From Buchnera aphidicola (Rhopalosiphum padi) (GTDB taxonomy: Bacteria > Pseudomonadota > Gammaproteobacteria > Enterobacterales > Enterobacteriaceae): DNA of 64,000 bases. A program made the position numbers and the translations under genes. The stretch is from positions 186,001 through 250,000 of the forward strand of contig NZ_CP034858.1 of assembly GCF_005080845.1 (NCBI RefSeq), in the 5' to 3' direction. Numbering within the stretch: the first letter of the stretch is position 1; each line of letters begins with the position of its first letter. Below, in pieces: positions 53,524 to 63,974 of the stretch. The notes beneath the pieces were generated by a model, which did not search any database, was not told the origin of the DNA, and saw nothing but the letters and a program-made list of their open reading frames with translations.

Positions 53524-54588
53524 TTATATTTTACTACTAACATCATGAATGATTTTAGATATTTTTGATGTAGCATTTCTAATGCCTAAAGAATAAGCTT
53601 TTTTAGCCATTATGTAGAGTTTATCTCTATTTAGAGAATTTAATGTCTTTATAATTAATTTTGTACTAAATATTGATTGTTCAATAATTTTTGCGGCACC
53701 ATTTTTTTTTAGATCTTCTGCATTTAAATATTGCTGTTTGTCTTTATGTGGATAAGGTATAAATATTGCACCTAATCCTACTACGGTAATTTCACTTACT
53801 GTTAAAGCACCAGATCGAGATATAATTATATCTGCCCATGCGTATGCTTCTGATATATTTTCGATAAATGAAGTTATTATATGCTTATATGAACTATATT
53901 TTTGATATTTTTTTCTAGTTATTTCAAGATCATTATTACCTGATTGGTGCCAAATAATAACTTTTTCTTTTAAAAAAAATGATATCTTTGGAAGAACTTG
54001 ATTAAAAATAGAAGCGCCTTGACTTCCTCCAATAATTAAAATTCTCAAAGGACCTTTTCTATTTTTAAAACGTTCAACTGGTGGTGGTATATTTATAATA
54101 TTTTCACGAATAGGATTTCCAACTACTTCTGCGTTTAACAAAGTTCCGGAAAATGCTTGCATGTTTTTCGTAGAAAATCTAGAAAGTAGTTTATTTGTTA
54201 TTCCTGCAATTTTGTTTTGTTCATGTAAAATAAAAGGAATTTTACAACTCCATGCTGCTAATCCACCAGGACCTGATACGTATCCCCCCATGCCCAATAT
54301 AACATCTGGTATCCAATTTTTTATTATTTTTCTAACTTGAAAATATGAATTTAATATATTTATTGGAGAAAAAATTAAATTTTTTAAGCTAGTATTACGT
54401 AATCCCTGAATTTTTATAAAATGTATTTTAATATTATATTTTGGAACAATTTCAGATTCTATTTTGTTTTTTGTACCTATCCAATGTACATCCCATCCTT
54501 TTTTAATCAAATATTTTGCAATAGTAAGACCTGGAAAAACATGTCCACCACTACCGCCTGCTATAATTATTATTTTTTTAGAATTCAT
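53524..54588 (-). CDS. murG: UDP-GlcNAc:lipid I N-acetylglucosaminyltransferase MurG
   Basis: MurG converts lipid I to lipid II at the inner face of the cytoplasmic membrane. The 354-residue product (E. coli 355) is a GT-B fold enzyme with the N-terminal glycine-rich loop IAGGSGGHVFPG, a second one at IIGGSQGASIFN, and the UDP-GlcNAc-binding region SRSGALTVSEI. The ATG lies immediately after the ftsW stop, so translation is probably coupled. murC begins 51 bp downstream. Confidence 0.97.
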   Translation of the reverse strand: MNSKKIIIIAGGSGGHVFPGLTIAKYLIKKGWDVHWIGTKNKIESEIVPKYNIKIHFIKIQGLRNTSLKNLIFSPINILNSYFQVRKIIKNWIPDVILGMGGYVSGPGGLAAWSCKIPFILHEQNKIAGITNKLLSRFSTKNMQAFSGTLLNAEVVGNPIRENIINIPPPVERFKNRKGPLRILIIGGSQGASIFNQVLPKISFFLKEKVIIWHQSGNNDLEITRKKYQKYSSYKHIITSFIENISEAYAWADIIISRSGALTVSEITVVGLGAIFIPYPHKDKQQYLNAEDLKKNGAAKIIEQSIFSTKLIIKTLNSLNRDKLYIMAKKAYSLGIRNATSKISKIIHDVSSKI

Positions 54589-55751
54589 TTAAATTCCTTT
54601 AGGAAAAGCTTGGTGTTCACTTAATCGTATTTCAAAATCAATTCTTAGCAATATACAAATAGCCATTAAATTAATAATTAGACTTGAACCACCATAGCTA
54701 ATTAATGGTAAAGTTAAACCCTTAGTAGGTAAGATACCAGTTACAGCTCCAATATTAATAAGTGTTTGAAAACTAAACCATAAACCAATTGAACAAGCCA
54801 AAAACCCTGAAAAAATTTGTTTTTTTTCAAAAGATTTTTGTCCTATATACATAGCTCGAAAAGAAATAAAAAAAATTGTCAATAATATTAAAAAACAGCC
54901 TATATAGCCTAATTCTTCACCTATTATAGAAAATATAAAATCACTATGAGCTTCTGGTAAATAATTTAATTTCTGTATTGAGTTGCCTAAACCTTGTCCG
55001 AAGAAATGACCACGTCCTAAAGCTATTAACGATTGTGTTAATTGATATCCATTACCGAATGGGTCTTTCCAAGGGTTCCAAAACGATAATATTCTTTTAA
55101 TACGATATGGTTCAAAAAAAACTAAAGCAGTGATAATTACAACTACTAAAAAAATAATTGTAAAAAACTGTTTTATTTTTACTCCAGAGAGAAATAAAAC
55201 TGATAAAGTAGTAACAAATAAAACAATAACTGTACCTAGATCAGGTTCTGCTAATAAAAGAATTGATTGTATCGTGATAATTGTCATAGGTTTTAAAAAA
55301 CCCCAAAAATTATTACGTACTTCATTTATTTTTCGTGATAAATAATTAGATATATAAAAGAATGAAGATATCTTACATATTTCAGCAGGTTGTATATGTA
55401 ACATACCTATATTTATCCATCGATGTGATCCATGTACTGATTTTCCTATTAATAATACAATTGTAAGTAAAAAAATTGAAATAATTAATATTAAGTTACT
55501 GTTTTTTTTCCAAAATGAAATGGGTATACGTAAAAAAATAAAAGATAATAAAAATATTAAAAAAAAATAAAATATCTCTCTTTTTACAAAAAAAAAGGGA
55601 TCATGATATAAAATTTGACCTATAGGAATAGATGAAGATGTCACCATAACTAATCCTGTTACACATAAACCTAACGTCAACCATACTAAGAAACGATCAT
55701 ATAATACAATATTATTATTTTTTATATTATTTTTTTTTTTAAAAAAAACAT
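54589..55751 (-). CDS. ftsW: Lipid II polymerase FtsW, start separated by an A11 run
   Basis: FtsW is the septal SEDS glycosyltransferase. From the TTG at 55680 a 363-residue frame encodes the membrane helices and SEDS motifs ([23 protein letters not shown]). Family similarity begins earlier, at [13 protein letters not shown], without an in-frame ATG, GTG or TTG. An ATG at 55751, overlapping the murD stop (TAATG) and preceded by AAGGAA, reads M-F-F-L-K then hits a stop just past eleven A (55730-55740). One added A joins it to the main frame, giving 387 residues (E. coli 414). An ATT start is the alternative. Thus the ftsW start also appears to depend on correcting a poly(A) run, here next to eight T. 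Confidence 0.85.
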
Positions 55752-57073
55752 TAATTCATTTCCTTCGATAATTCTATAAAAAGATTACCTCTTTCTTCAA
55801 AGTTAGAAAATTGATCTTTACTACTACATCCAGGAGATAGCAGAACAACGTCACCTGGTTGAATTTTTTTCGAAATTAAAATTATTGCTTGCTTTAAAGT
55901 TTCAACATAAACAGATTTTTTTTTGCATAGTTTTGATAAACTAAGACCGTCTTTTCCAAAACAATATATTTTTATTTTTAATTTCTCGAAATATTCTTTT
56001 AGAATATTGAAATTTGAAGATTTACCATCTCCTCCTAATAATAACCATATTGTTCCTTTTATATTTAAATTCTGAAGAGCGACTTTGGTGCTATCAACAT
56101 TAGTGGATTTAGAATCATTGATCCAGGATATATTATTATTAATATGTACTGTTTGGAATCGATGTGGTAATCCTGAAAATTGTTTGAGTGTATTAATTGC
56201 AATTTCTCGATTAAATTTCATTGCATCAGAAATCGCCAATGATATAAGTGCATTTTCATAGTTATGATATCCGTTTAAAAACATATTACTAGTATCAAGA
56301 ACTTTTTTATTTTTACAGTATAAAATTGCTTTTTCTTTTTCATAATTAATATGATAGTTATTATTTTGACATATACCAAAACTAATATATTTTTTAAATT
56401 GTGTATCAAATGGTTTTTTTCCCCCTTTTTTTAATTTAATTAAACAAATTTCAGCTTGATTATAAATAGATAATTTAATTTTTTTATATTGTTCAAATCC
56501 TTCTGGATATCTGTCAAGATGATCTTCAGTAATATTTAGAACTACAGCTATTTTTGATTTTAAACTAAATGTAGTTTCTAATTGAAAACTAGATAATTCA
56601 AGTATATATAAATTAGCTTTTTGGTTTAGCATTTCTAATACTGGAAATCCAATATTTCCCCCTAAAAAAACTTTATATCCTGATTTCTCTGCAATTTTTT
56701 TTACCATAGTTGCTACAGTGCTTTTTCCATTAGTACCAGTAATCGAAATAATTGGACATTTTGTTTCTCTAGAAAATAATTCAATATCGCTAATAATATG
56801 AATTCCTAATGAGCGGGCTTTTATTAAAATAGATTTAAAAGAAGAAATACCTGGACTAATAACAATTAGATCAGATTCTAAAATCCAATCTTTTTCTAAT
56901 TTTCCTAACCTGTATTCAATATCTTTAGGTATTTTGTCTAAAAAATTAGGTTTTTTACATTCATCTATTGCTCTAGGTTTTATTCCTTTTTTTAGAAAAA
57001 AGTTAATACATGATATTCCAGTTAATCCTAATCCTAAAATTAATATTTTTTTTCCAAAATAATTATATGACAT
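55751..57073 (-). CDS. murD: UDP-N-acetylmuramoylalanine--D-glutamate ligase
   Basis: MurD adds D-glutamate to UDP-MurNAc-L-alanine in the cytoplasm. Start at the ATG at 57073, overlapping the mraY stop by one base (TAATG); the open frame extends 19 codons into mraY, but only from [19 protein letters not shown] does it match the family. The 440-residue product (E. coli 438) has the UDP-binding loop, the ATP loop TGTNGKSTV and the central HRFQTV and NDSKSTN motifs. It is the only one of the four Mur ligases here (C, D, E, F) with an unbroken frame. Confidence 0.96.
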   Translation of the reverse strand: MSYNYFGKKILILGLGLTGISCINFFLKKGIKPRAIDECKKPNFLDKIPKDIEYRLGKLEKDWILESDLIVISPGISSFKSILIKARSLGIHIISDIELFSRETKCPIISITGTNGKSTVATMVKKIAEKSGYKVFLGGNIGFPVLEMLNQKANLYILELSSFQLETTFSLKSKIAVVLNITEDHLDRYPEGFEQYKKIKLSIYNQAEICLIKLKKGGKKPFDTQFKKYISFGICQNNNYHINYEKEKAILYCKNKKVLDTSNMFLNGYHNYENALISLAISDAMKFNREIAINTLKQFSGLPHRFQTVHINNNISWINDSKSTNVDSTKVALQNLNIKGTIWLLLGGDGKSSNFNILKEYFEKLKIKIYCFGKDGLSLSKLCKKKSVYVETLKQAIILISKKIQPGDVVLLSPGCSSKDQFSNFEERGNLFIELSKEMN

Positions 57074-58140
57074 TAATTTACCTTTAAAGATAGCATTCCT
57101 ACAAATAAAAGTAACAGAGAAATTATCCAAAATCTTACAACAATTAAAGATTCAGATAATCCTGTTATTTCATAGTGATGATGAATTGGTGCCATTTTAA
57201 AAATTCTTTTTTTTCTTATTTTAAAGTATATAATTTGTAATATCACTGATATAGTTTCAAATACAAAAACACCACCTAAAATTAATAATAAAAATTCTTG
57301 ATGTAGTAATATAGATATCATTCCTAATGAACCACCTAACGATAGCGATCCAACATCACCCATAAATATTTTAGCTGGATAGGTATTAAACCATAAAAAC
57401 CCTAATCCTGATCCAATTATTGCTGTACATAAAATACTTAACTCGTTTGCTTTTGCTAAATAAGGAATATTCATATAATTAGAAATAAAAACATTTGAAC
57501 TGCAAAAAGAAACTAATCCTAAACCAAAAGATAATAAAATTACTGGCATAATTGCTAATCCATCTAATCCATCTGTTAGATTTACTGCATTACTTGTGCC
57601 AACAATAACAAAATAACATAAAAACATATATAAATAATTTACTTTGAAAAGTACTTTAGTATAGAATGGAACTACTAATTCAACACTAAGTGTATCACTT
57701 GAATTAAAATGAATTAAATAAATAATAACAATAGCAATTATTGATAGCCAAAAGAATTTCAAAAAAATTTTTAATCCCTTAGAATTGTTATATTTTATTT
57801 TTTTATAGTCATCTAAAAATCCAATAAAGCCATATCCTACTAATATACTTATAACATACCAAATGTATAGATTAAATAAATTACAATAAAGAAAAATAGA
57901 AATTAATATTGAGATAAGTACAAATAATCCCCCCATAGTTGGTGTATTTTTTTTTAAACGATGTGTTATCGGTCCATCTTTACGTATTATTTGATATTTT
58001 TGTGCTTTTTTAAAGTAAGATATGATGTATGGACCGAAATATAAATTAATAAAAAAAGATGTCAATAAACTAAACATCATACGAAATGAAATATAAGAAA
58101 ATACCTTTAAGTGTAAATATTGATTAAGCCAAATCAGCAT
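57073..58140 (-). CDS. mraY: Phospho-N-acetylmuramoyl-pentapeptide-transferase MraY
   Basis: MraY attaches phospho-MurNAc-pentapeptide to undecaprenyl phosphate, making lipid I. The 355-residue integral membrane protein (E. coli 360) has about ten hydrophobic helices and the catalytic aspartates in FLDDYKK and NLTDGLDGLA, with the cytoplasmic MAPIHHHYE loop. It overlaps the end of murF by 17 bp and abuts murD, so these genes are tightly coupled. Confidence 0.96.
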   Translation of the reverse strand: MLIWLNQYLHLKVFSYISFRMMFSLLTSFFINLYFGPYIISYFKKAQKYQIIRKDGPITHRLKKNTPTMGGLFVLISILISIFLYCNLFNLYIWYVISILVGYGFIGFLDDYKKIKYNNSKGLKIFLKFFWLSIIAIVIIYLIHFNSSDTLSVELVVPFYTKVLFKVNYLYMFLCYFVIVGTSNAVNLTDGLDGLAIMPVILLSFGLGLVSFCSSNVFISNYMNIPYLAKANELSILCTAIIGSGLGFLWFNTYPAKIFMGDVGSLSLGGSLGMISILLHQEFLLLILGGVFVFETISVILQIIYFKIRKKRIFKMAPIHHHYEITGLSESLIVVRFWIISLLLLFVGMLSLKVN

Positions 58141-59499
58141 TTTTTTTGAACTCCCTGATGAGATATTCTACTATTGTTTCCATTTTTGCATTACGAGAAC
58201 CTTTAATTAAAACTGTAGTTCGATCTTTTTTTAAGATTATTTTTTTTAAAATTTTTATTAATTTTTCTTTTTTTGAAAAATGTATACTATTTTTACATAT
58301 TTTACTAATTTCATAACTATTTTCACCAACACTTAAGATGTTATCGATTTTAGATAAACTAGCAATGTTTCCTATTATTCTATGATATAGAATGCTTTTT
58401 TCTCCTAATTCAGCCATATCACCAACTACTAGTATTTTATAGCCTGGCATGTTTTCTAATACCTTGATTGCTGTTGTCATTGATGCAACATTAGAATTAT
58501 ATGTATCGTTAATTAAAATTTTATTTATGCTTAATTTAATTGGTTCTAATCGACCTGGCAATATAGGTGTAGATGACAGACCATCTTGGATTTTTTTTAA
58601 AGGTATATTGAGAGAAAATGCGAGAGCGCTAGCTGCTAACGCGTTAGATATGCTTTGATATCCTAGAAAAGGTAATGAAATATCTATTTTACCAGATGGT
58701 GTACACATGGTAAAATATGTTTTATCCGTATGAACTTTAATATTAGTAGAAAAAAAATCACTTTCTTTTTTTTTTCAATAGAAAAATAAAAAATATTTTT
58801 ATTTTTTATCTTTTTTTTCCATTGAGAAAGATGATGACTATCTAAATTAATGATCACTGTACCTTGAGACTGTAGACCAGATAATATTTCCGATTTTGCT
58901 TTCGATACTCCTAATAATGATTTAAAACCTTCTAAGTGTGAATAATAAATATTATTTATTAAAACTACATTTGGTTGTGTAAGATTAGAAGTATAGTGAA
59001 TTTCACCGGGATGATTGGCACCTAATTCAATTACTCCATATTTATGCTTTTTTGTTAACTTAATTAAGGTTATAGGAACTCCTATGTGATTGTTTAAATT
59101 ATTCGTTGTAGATATTGTTTTTTCATTCTTTTTTAGTATAGATGTAGTCATTTCTTTTACTGATGTTTTACCGCAAGATCCAGTAATTGCCAATATTTTT
59201 GGATTGATTTTTTGACGAATCCAAGCTGCAATTTTTCCTAAAGCAATAGATGTATCTTCTACTACGATGTAAGAAATATTACAATTTATTTTTTTTTGAC
59301 TGATAACTGCAGAACAACCTTTATTAACTGCTTCTCTTATAAAGATATGTGCGTCAAATTTTTTACCTTTTAAAGCAATAAAAAGACAACCTAATGTAAT
59401 TTTTTTTGTATCTATAATAATGTCATGTATTATTAAATTTTTCCCGTATAATTGACCGTTAGTGATGATAGAAATTTTTTTTAACGATAGAGGAATCAT
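58124..59499 (-). CDS. murF: UDP-MurNAc-tripeptide--D-Ala-D-Ala ligase, frame interrupted at an A10 run
   Basis: MurF adds D-Ala-D-Ala to complete the UDP-MurNAc pentapeptide. The frame from 59499 runs 271 codons, the last 27 or so out of register. At ten A (58767-58776, minus strand) followed by G, one additional A restores IEKKKESDFF and continues into the second part (PSGKIDISLPFLGYQ) for a total of 458 residues (E. coli 452). The first part carries the ATP loop GSCGKTSVKEM near 105 and ELGANHPGEI; the second carries the D-Ala-D-Ala-binding C-terminal domain. In phase, the run ends as A AAA AAG, the heptamer used for -1 frameshifting in E. coli dnaX. It overlaps murE by 41 bp. Confidence 0.93.
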
Positions 59500-60990
59500 A
59501 TTTTTTTTCCAATAATTTTAATATTATTTTTTGATCTGAATAATTAATTATTTTATTGCCGATTATTTGTTGATTTTCATGTCCTTTTCCAGAGATAAAA
59601 ATTATATCATTAACATTTGCTTTAAAAAAAACATAAGATATTGCTTTTTTTCTATCAGGAATAATTATTATTTTTTCTTTTTTTATGCATCCTTGTATAA
59701 TTTCTTTAATAATTTTGTTTTGATTTTCGTTTCTAGGATTATCATTCGTAACAATTACTCTATCTGCTATTTTTTCTGAAATAGCTCCCATTAATGGACG
59801 CTTTTTTTGATCTCTTTCCCCTCCACATCCAAATATACACCATATTTTTTTTTTAAAAAAATATGATTTGATTGCATTTAATGCTTTTTCCAGTGCATCA
59901 GGAGTATGAGCATAGTCTATAATAATAGTTGGTTTTCCAAAAATATTAAATTTTTGCATTCGTCCAAGTATTGGTTGAAGTTGAATAGATGTATTAATAA
60001 GATCTGATAATTTATAGTTCATTTCAAGCATAGAAGCTAATGACAATAATAGATTTTGTATGTTAAAATAACCAATTAAGCAAGTTGATAACACTCCTTT
60101 ACCCCAACTCGATTCAAATTCTATATCAGTAAAATTACTGTTAGATTGGATGTTAATTGCATTTATCCATTTTTTAGAATATTTTTTTTGTGTTTTATCT
60201 TTTATAGTAACTGCAATTGTATATTTATCTGATAGTTTTTTTAACCATTTTTTTGCATATTTATCATTAGCATTTAATATTATTTTTTTTACTTTATGTT
60301 GACTAAAAAAAGACCATTTTGCTAATTCATATTGTTTCATATTTTTATGATAATCCAAATGATCTTGCGTTAAGTTTGTAAATATTCCAATATAGAATGG
60401 GATTTGTTTTACACGATTTTGTATTAAACCGTGTGATGAAACTTCCATGGTAACTAAATTAATTTTTTTTTTAAGGCGATGTATAAAAATGATTGAATAT
60501 CAATAGCTGAAGAAGTTGTATTTTTTGTAGGTTTTAAAGCGTTATAAAAACCATTTCCCAAAGTGCCCATTGTGGCAATTTTTTCCCCCAATAATTCGCT
60601 CCATTGATTAATTAATTGTGTTACAGTAGTTTTTCCATTAGTCCCAGTCACACCAATAATTTTTAAATTATTAGCTGGTTCTTTGTATATTCTTCCTGCT
60701 AAATTTGAAATGTTTTCAGATAATTTGAAAAAAGACAATATAGGAATTTTATTAATATAACTTATTTCTCCATGTTTGTTTTTTTCTTTAGTTTCTGAGA
60801 TTATTGCTACTGCTTTTTTTTTAATTGCTTCAGAAATAAAATTATTTCCATCTTCTTTTGTACCTTGTATAGCTATAAAAACATCTTGAGAAGTTAATTT
60901 TCTACTGTCTAGACATAGGTTTAAAAATTTTTTTTCAGGAGTATTTTTAATCCATGGAAATAAAATATTTTTCAAGTTATTTTTTTTCAT
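59459..60990 (-). CDS. murE: UDP-MurNAc-L-Ala-D-Glu--diaminopimelate ligase, frame interrupted at an A10 run
   Basis: MurE adds meso-diaminopimelate to the stem peptide. The frame from 60990 stops after 178 codons, just after ten A at 60463-60472 (minus strand). With one extra A it reads [16 protein letters not shown], matching the conserved MEVSSHG of the family, and continues to 59459 for 510 residues (E. coli 495). The ATP loop GTNGKTTVT lies before the run and the DNPRNE motif that selects diaminopimelate lies after it, so neither half is an enzyme alone. It follows ftsI by 23 bp and overlaps murF. Confidence 0.93.
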
Positions 60991-61013
60991 TAATTTTCTT
61001 TAGAATATTACGA

Positions 61014-62732
61014 TTATTTATTTTTTAAATTATCTGGTTTTATTTTCATTTCTTTTAGTACTAATTTCATTATTTTACCAAATATTGGAGCAGAAACTGC
61101 ACCTCCATAGTATTTTTTTCCCTTAGGATTATCAACTATAATTATTAAAGAAAATTTTGGATTGCTAACTGGTGCTATTCCTGCAGTATAAGCTATATAT
61201 TTTTTGATGTAGTATCCGTGAATACCTACTTTTTTTGCAGTTCCTGTTTTAATTGCAACACGATATCCTTTAATTGCTGCCTGCGAACCACCTTCACCAG
61301 GTTGGGAAACAGTTTCCATCATATCGATAACATTTTTTACATATTTTTTAGGAAAAATTCTTTTTTCATACAATGGATGATTAATTCTAATAATAGAAAG
61401 TGGACGATAAATTCCATGGCTACCAATAATTGTATATAGACGAGCTAATTGAAGAGGCGTTATCATCAATCCGTATCCAAAAGAAAAAGTAGCTTTTTCT
61501 AAATCTGACAATTTTTTCTTTTTAGGAAGAAAACCTTTTTGTTCTCCAATTAATCCTAAATTAGTTGGTTGTCCTAATCCGAATTTAATATAGCTATTAA
61601 TTAGTTCTTCAGTATTCATAGATAATGCAATTTTTGATACTCCAACATTACTAGATTTTTTTAATATCCCTGTTATATCTAGTTTCTCGTGGTATGAAAC
61701 GTCTTGTATTTTATGTTTTTTTATAAAGTAAGGTTTGGTGTTAACTATTGAGTTTTTTTTAATTATCCCTCTTTTTAATGCTTCCATGATAACGATTGGT
61801 TTAACTGTTGATCCTGGTTCAAAAGCATCTGTAATGGCTCTGTTCCGAAGATTTTTCTTGATCATGTATTGTACATCATTTGGATTGTATGAAGGACTAT
61901 TAGCCATAGCTAATATTTCTCCAGTTTTGATATTAACTAAAATCGCAATTCCAAAATCTGCTTTATTTTCATTAACTGCATTGTTTAATTTTTGATATAC
62001 AATTGTTTGTAATTTTTTGTCGATACTCAGTATTAAATTATTAGAATTAGATTTATTTATTAAGGATTCATTTTCAATTATTTGTCCTTGATTATCTCTT
62101 CTTACTTTTCTTTTTCCTGGTTTTCCTGTTAGATATGAATTAAAACTTTTTTCTATACCTTCAATTCCTTCTCCATCTATATTGTTTATCCCAATTAATT
62201 GAGCTGCGATTTCTCCTGAAGGATAATATCGTTTTGATTCTTCTATTAAAAAAACTCCTGGTAATTTTAATGCTTTAATATAATCTCCAATTTCTGGATT
62301 AATTTGACGAGCTAAATAAATAAACTTAATATTTTTATCTGAGTTAATACGAAATATTATTTTTTTTAATGGAATTGATAATATCTCTGATAACGCTTTC
62401 CAACGTATATTGTTTGTAATATCGTTTATGTTGACAATAACTGTTGGATCTATAAATACTGCGTTTACTGGAACAGCTACAGCCAATGGATATCCTGATC
62501 GATCATTAATTATTCCTCTTCTACTTATTACTGATTGTATTCTTAGTGTTCTGCGATCTCCTTCATATGATAGTTTTTTAGAATTAATTATTTGAAGGAA
62601 TACTATGCGTGATGTTAAAATCACTAAAAATAAAAAAACAATACTGCATAATGTTATAAAACGCCAGTTTATATAAATTATTTTTTTTTTTCTTTTTTCT
62701 TTAAATAAGTTTGTTTTTTTTTTCGTATACAT
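61014..62732 (-). CDS. ftsI: Septal peptidoglycan transpeptidase FtsI (PBP3)
   Basis: FtsI cross-links peptidoglycan at the septum together with FtsW. The 572-residue product (E. coli 588) has a short lysine-rich cytoplasmic tail, one transmembrane helix (about 25-47), a pedestal domain starting with [10 protein letters not shown], and the transpeptidase domain with Ser308 in PGSTVKP, the second motif SSNVG and the KTGTA motif near 494. ftsL lies upstream and murE 23 bp downstream. Confidence 0.97.
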   Translation of the reverse strand: MYTKKKTNLFKEKRKKKIIYINWRFITLCSIVFLFLVILTSRIVFLQIINSKKLSYEGDRRTLRIQSVISRRGIINDRSGYPLAVAVPVNAVFIDPTVIVNINDITNNIRWKALSEILSIPLKKIIFRINSDKNIKFIYLARQINPEIGDYIKALKLPGVFLIEESKRYYPSGEIAAQLIGINNIDGEGIEGIEKSFNSYLTGKPGKRKVRRDNQGQIIENESLINKSNSNNLILSIDKKLQTIVYQKLNNAVNENKADFGIAILVNIKTGEILAMANSPSYNPNDVQYMIKKNLRNRAITDAFEPGSTVKPIVIMEALKRGIIKKNSIVNTKPYFIKKHKIQDVSYHEKLDITGILKKSSNVGVSKIALSMNTEELINSYIKFGLGQPTNLGLIGEQKGFLPKKKKLSDLEKATFSFGYGLMITPLQLARLYTIIGSHGIYRPLSIIRINHPLYEKRIFPKKYVKNVIDMMETVSQPGEGGSQAAIKGYRVAIKTGTAKKVGIHGYYIKKYIAYTAGIAPVSNPKFSLIIIVDNPKGKKYYGGAVSAPIFGKIMKLVLKEMKIKPDNLKNK

Positions 62733-62788
62733 TTTTAGATATCTATTATATTTTAGACATGTTTTTTATTTAATTAAAATATTAATTT

Positions 62789-63039
62789 CTAATTAATAGA
62801 AGTTGTGGAAATAGCATTTTTTTCGATAATTAAATTTCTCCATTCATCGTCTTTTTTTTTTGTTTTAAACTTAAATTTTCTTCTTCAGCAATTAGCAAAC
62901 GAGTATTGTAAACTACAATAACAACAGAATTAGCGGATAAAATAATTGCTAATAGTAAAATTAGATGAATTTTTCCATATAAAAAAAAATCTTTTTTAAT
63001 TATTTTTGGTAAATCATAACGTTTTATTTTCATATTCAT
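62789..63039 (-). CDS. ftsL: Cell division protein FtsL, frame interrupted at an A10 run
   Basis: FtsL is a small bitopic protein that, with FtsB and FtsQ, activates FtsWI. The frame from 63039 gives 69 residues: a cytoplasmic tail, a transmembrane helix (about 24-44) and the conserved [12 protein letters not shown] start of the periplasmic coiled coil. Ten A at 62852-62861 (minus strand) throw the frame off. With one extra A the coiled coil continues [13 protein letters not shown], matching EWRNLILEENA of E. coli FtsL, and ends at 62789 for 83 residues (E. coli 121). Both versions keep the membrane helix. The run ends as A AAA AAG in phase. It overlaps rsmH by 4 bp (ATGA). Confidence 0.88.
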
Positions 63040-63974
63040 TCTTTTAATTCAGCTATTCGAAGTACGGAGCTACGAGATCTAGAATTTTTTTTAATTTCTT
63101 TCAAGGTTGGGAAGATTCGATTGATAATTTTTAATTTACATGTTTTTAGTTTATTTAGTTGGTTTTCTGTAATAGGTAAACCGTATGGAACAGTAGCTTT
63201 TTTGCTATTTTTAATCATAAAATTTTTTACTATTCTATCTTCTAAAGAATGAAAAGTAATAATAGACAGACGACCTCCTGGCTTTAATATTTGTAATGTA
63301 TTTTCTAATCCTTGTTTGATTTCTTCTAATTCTTGATTGATATAAATTCTGATTGCTTGAAAAGTTCTTCTAGCAGGATGTTTAAATTTATTTTTTATAG
63401 GTGTTGCTTTTTTTATAATTTCTACTAGTTCAAAGGTGCTTTTTATTTTCTTTGTTTTGCAATAGTTTTTTATCGCATAGGCAATTCTTTTTGAAAATCG
63501 CTCTTCTCCAAAGTTTTTTAAAACAAAATAAATTTCTTTCATATCACTTTTGAAAAGCCAGTCTGAAGCAGAAATACCGCAATTTGGATTCATTCTCATA
63601 TCTAAAGGGCCGTTTTTTTTAAATGAAAAACCCCTTTTTTCATCTTCTATTTGAAGTGATGATGTTCCAAGATCAAATAAGATTCCATTAACTTTTCCAA
63701 TAATATTTTTATATTTTGCATAACTTAAAATTTTTGAAAAGTTTTCATGAATAATATGAAAACGTTTGTCTTTAATTTGATTTCCTATAAACACAGAATT
63801 TGGGTCTCTATCAATAGAATAGAGTTTTCCTTCTTGTCCTAATTTTTTTAAAATTGCAATAGAATGGCCACCCATGCCAAATGTACCATCAATATAAATA
63901 CCGTTTTTTTTTATTTTTAATGATTCTATTAGTTCTTTTTTCATTACAGAAATATGTTTGATTGTTTGATTCAT
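63036..63974 (-). CDS. rsmH: 16S rRNA m4C1402 methyltransferase RsmH (MraW)
   Basis: RsmH methylates N4 of cytidine 1402 in the decoding centre of 16S rRNA. The 312-residue product (E. coli 313) has a SAM-binding segment [10 protein letters not shown] near residue 30, the FDLGTSSLQ motif, and the C-terminal [15 protein letters not shown] region. It is the first dcw gene visible; mraZ, which precedes it in E. coli, is not seen in the 26 bases left before the window edge. Its stop overlaps the ftsL start. Confidence 0.96.
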   Translation of the reverse strand: MNQTIKHISVMKKELIESLKIKKNGIYIDGTFGMGGHSIAILKKLGQEGKLYSIDRDPNSVFIGNQIKDKRFHIIHENFSKILSYAKYKNIIGKVNGILFDLGTSSLQIEDEKRGFSFKKNGPLDMRMNPNCGISASDWLFKSDMKEIYFVLKNFGEERFSKRIAYAIKNYCKTKKIKSTFELVEIIKKATPIKNKFKHPARRTFQAIRIYINQELEEIKQGLENTLQILKPGGRLSIITFHSLEDRIVKNFMIKNSKKATVPYGLPITENQLNKLKTCKLKIINRIFPTLKEIKKNSRSRSSVLRIAELKE

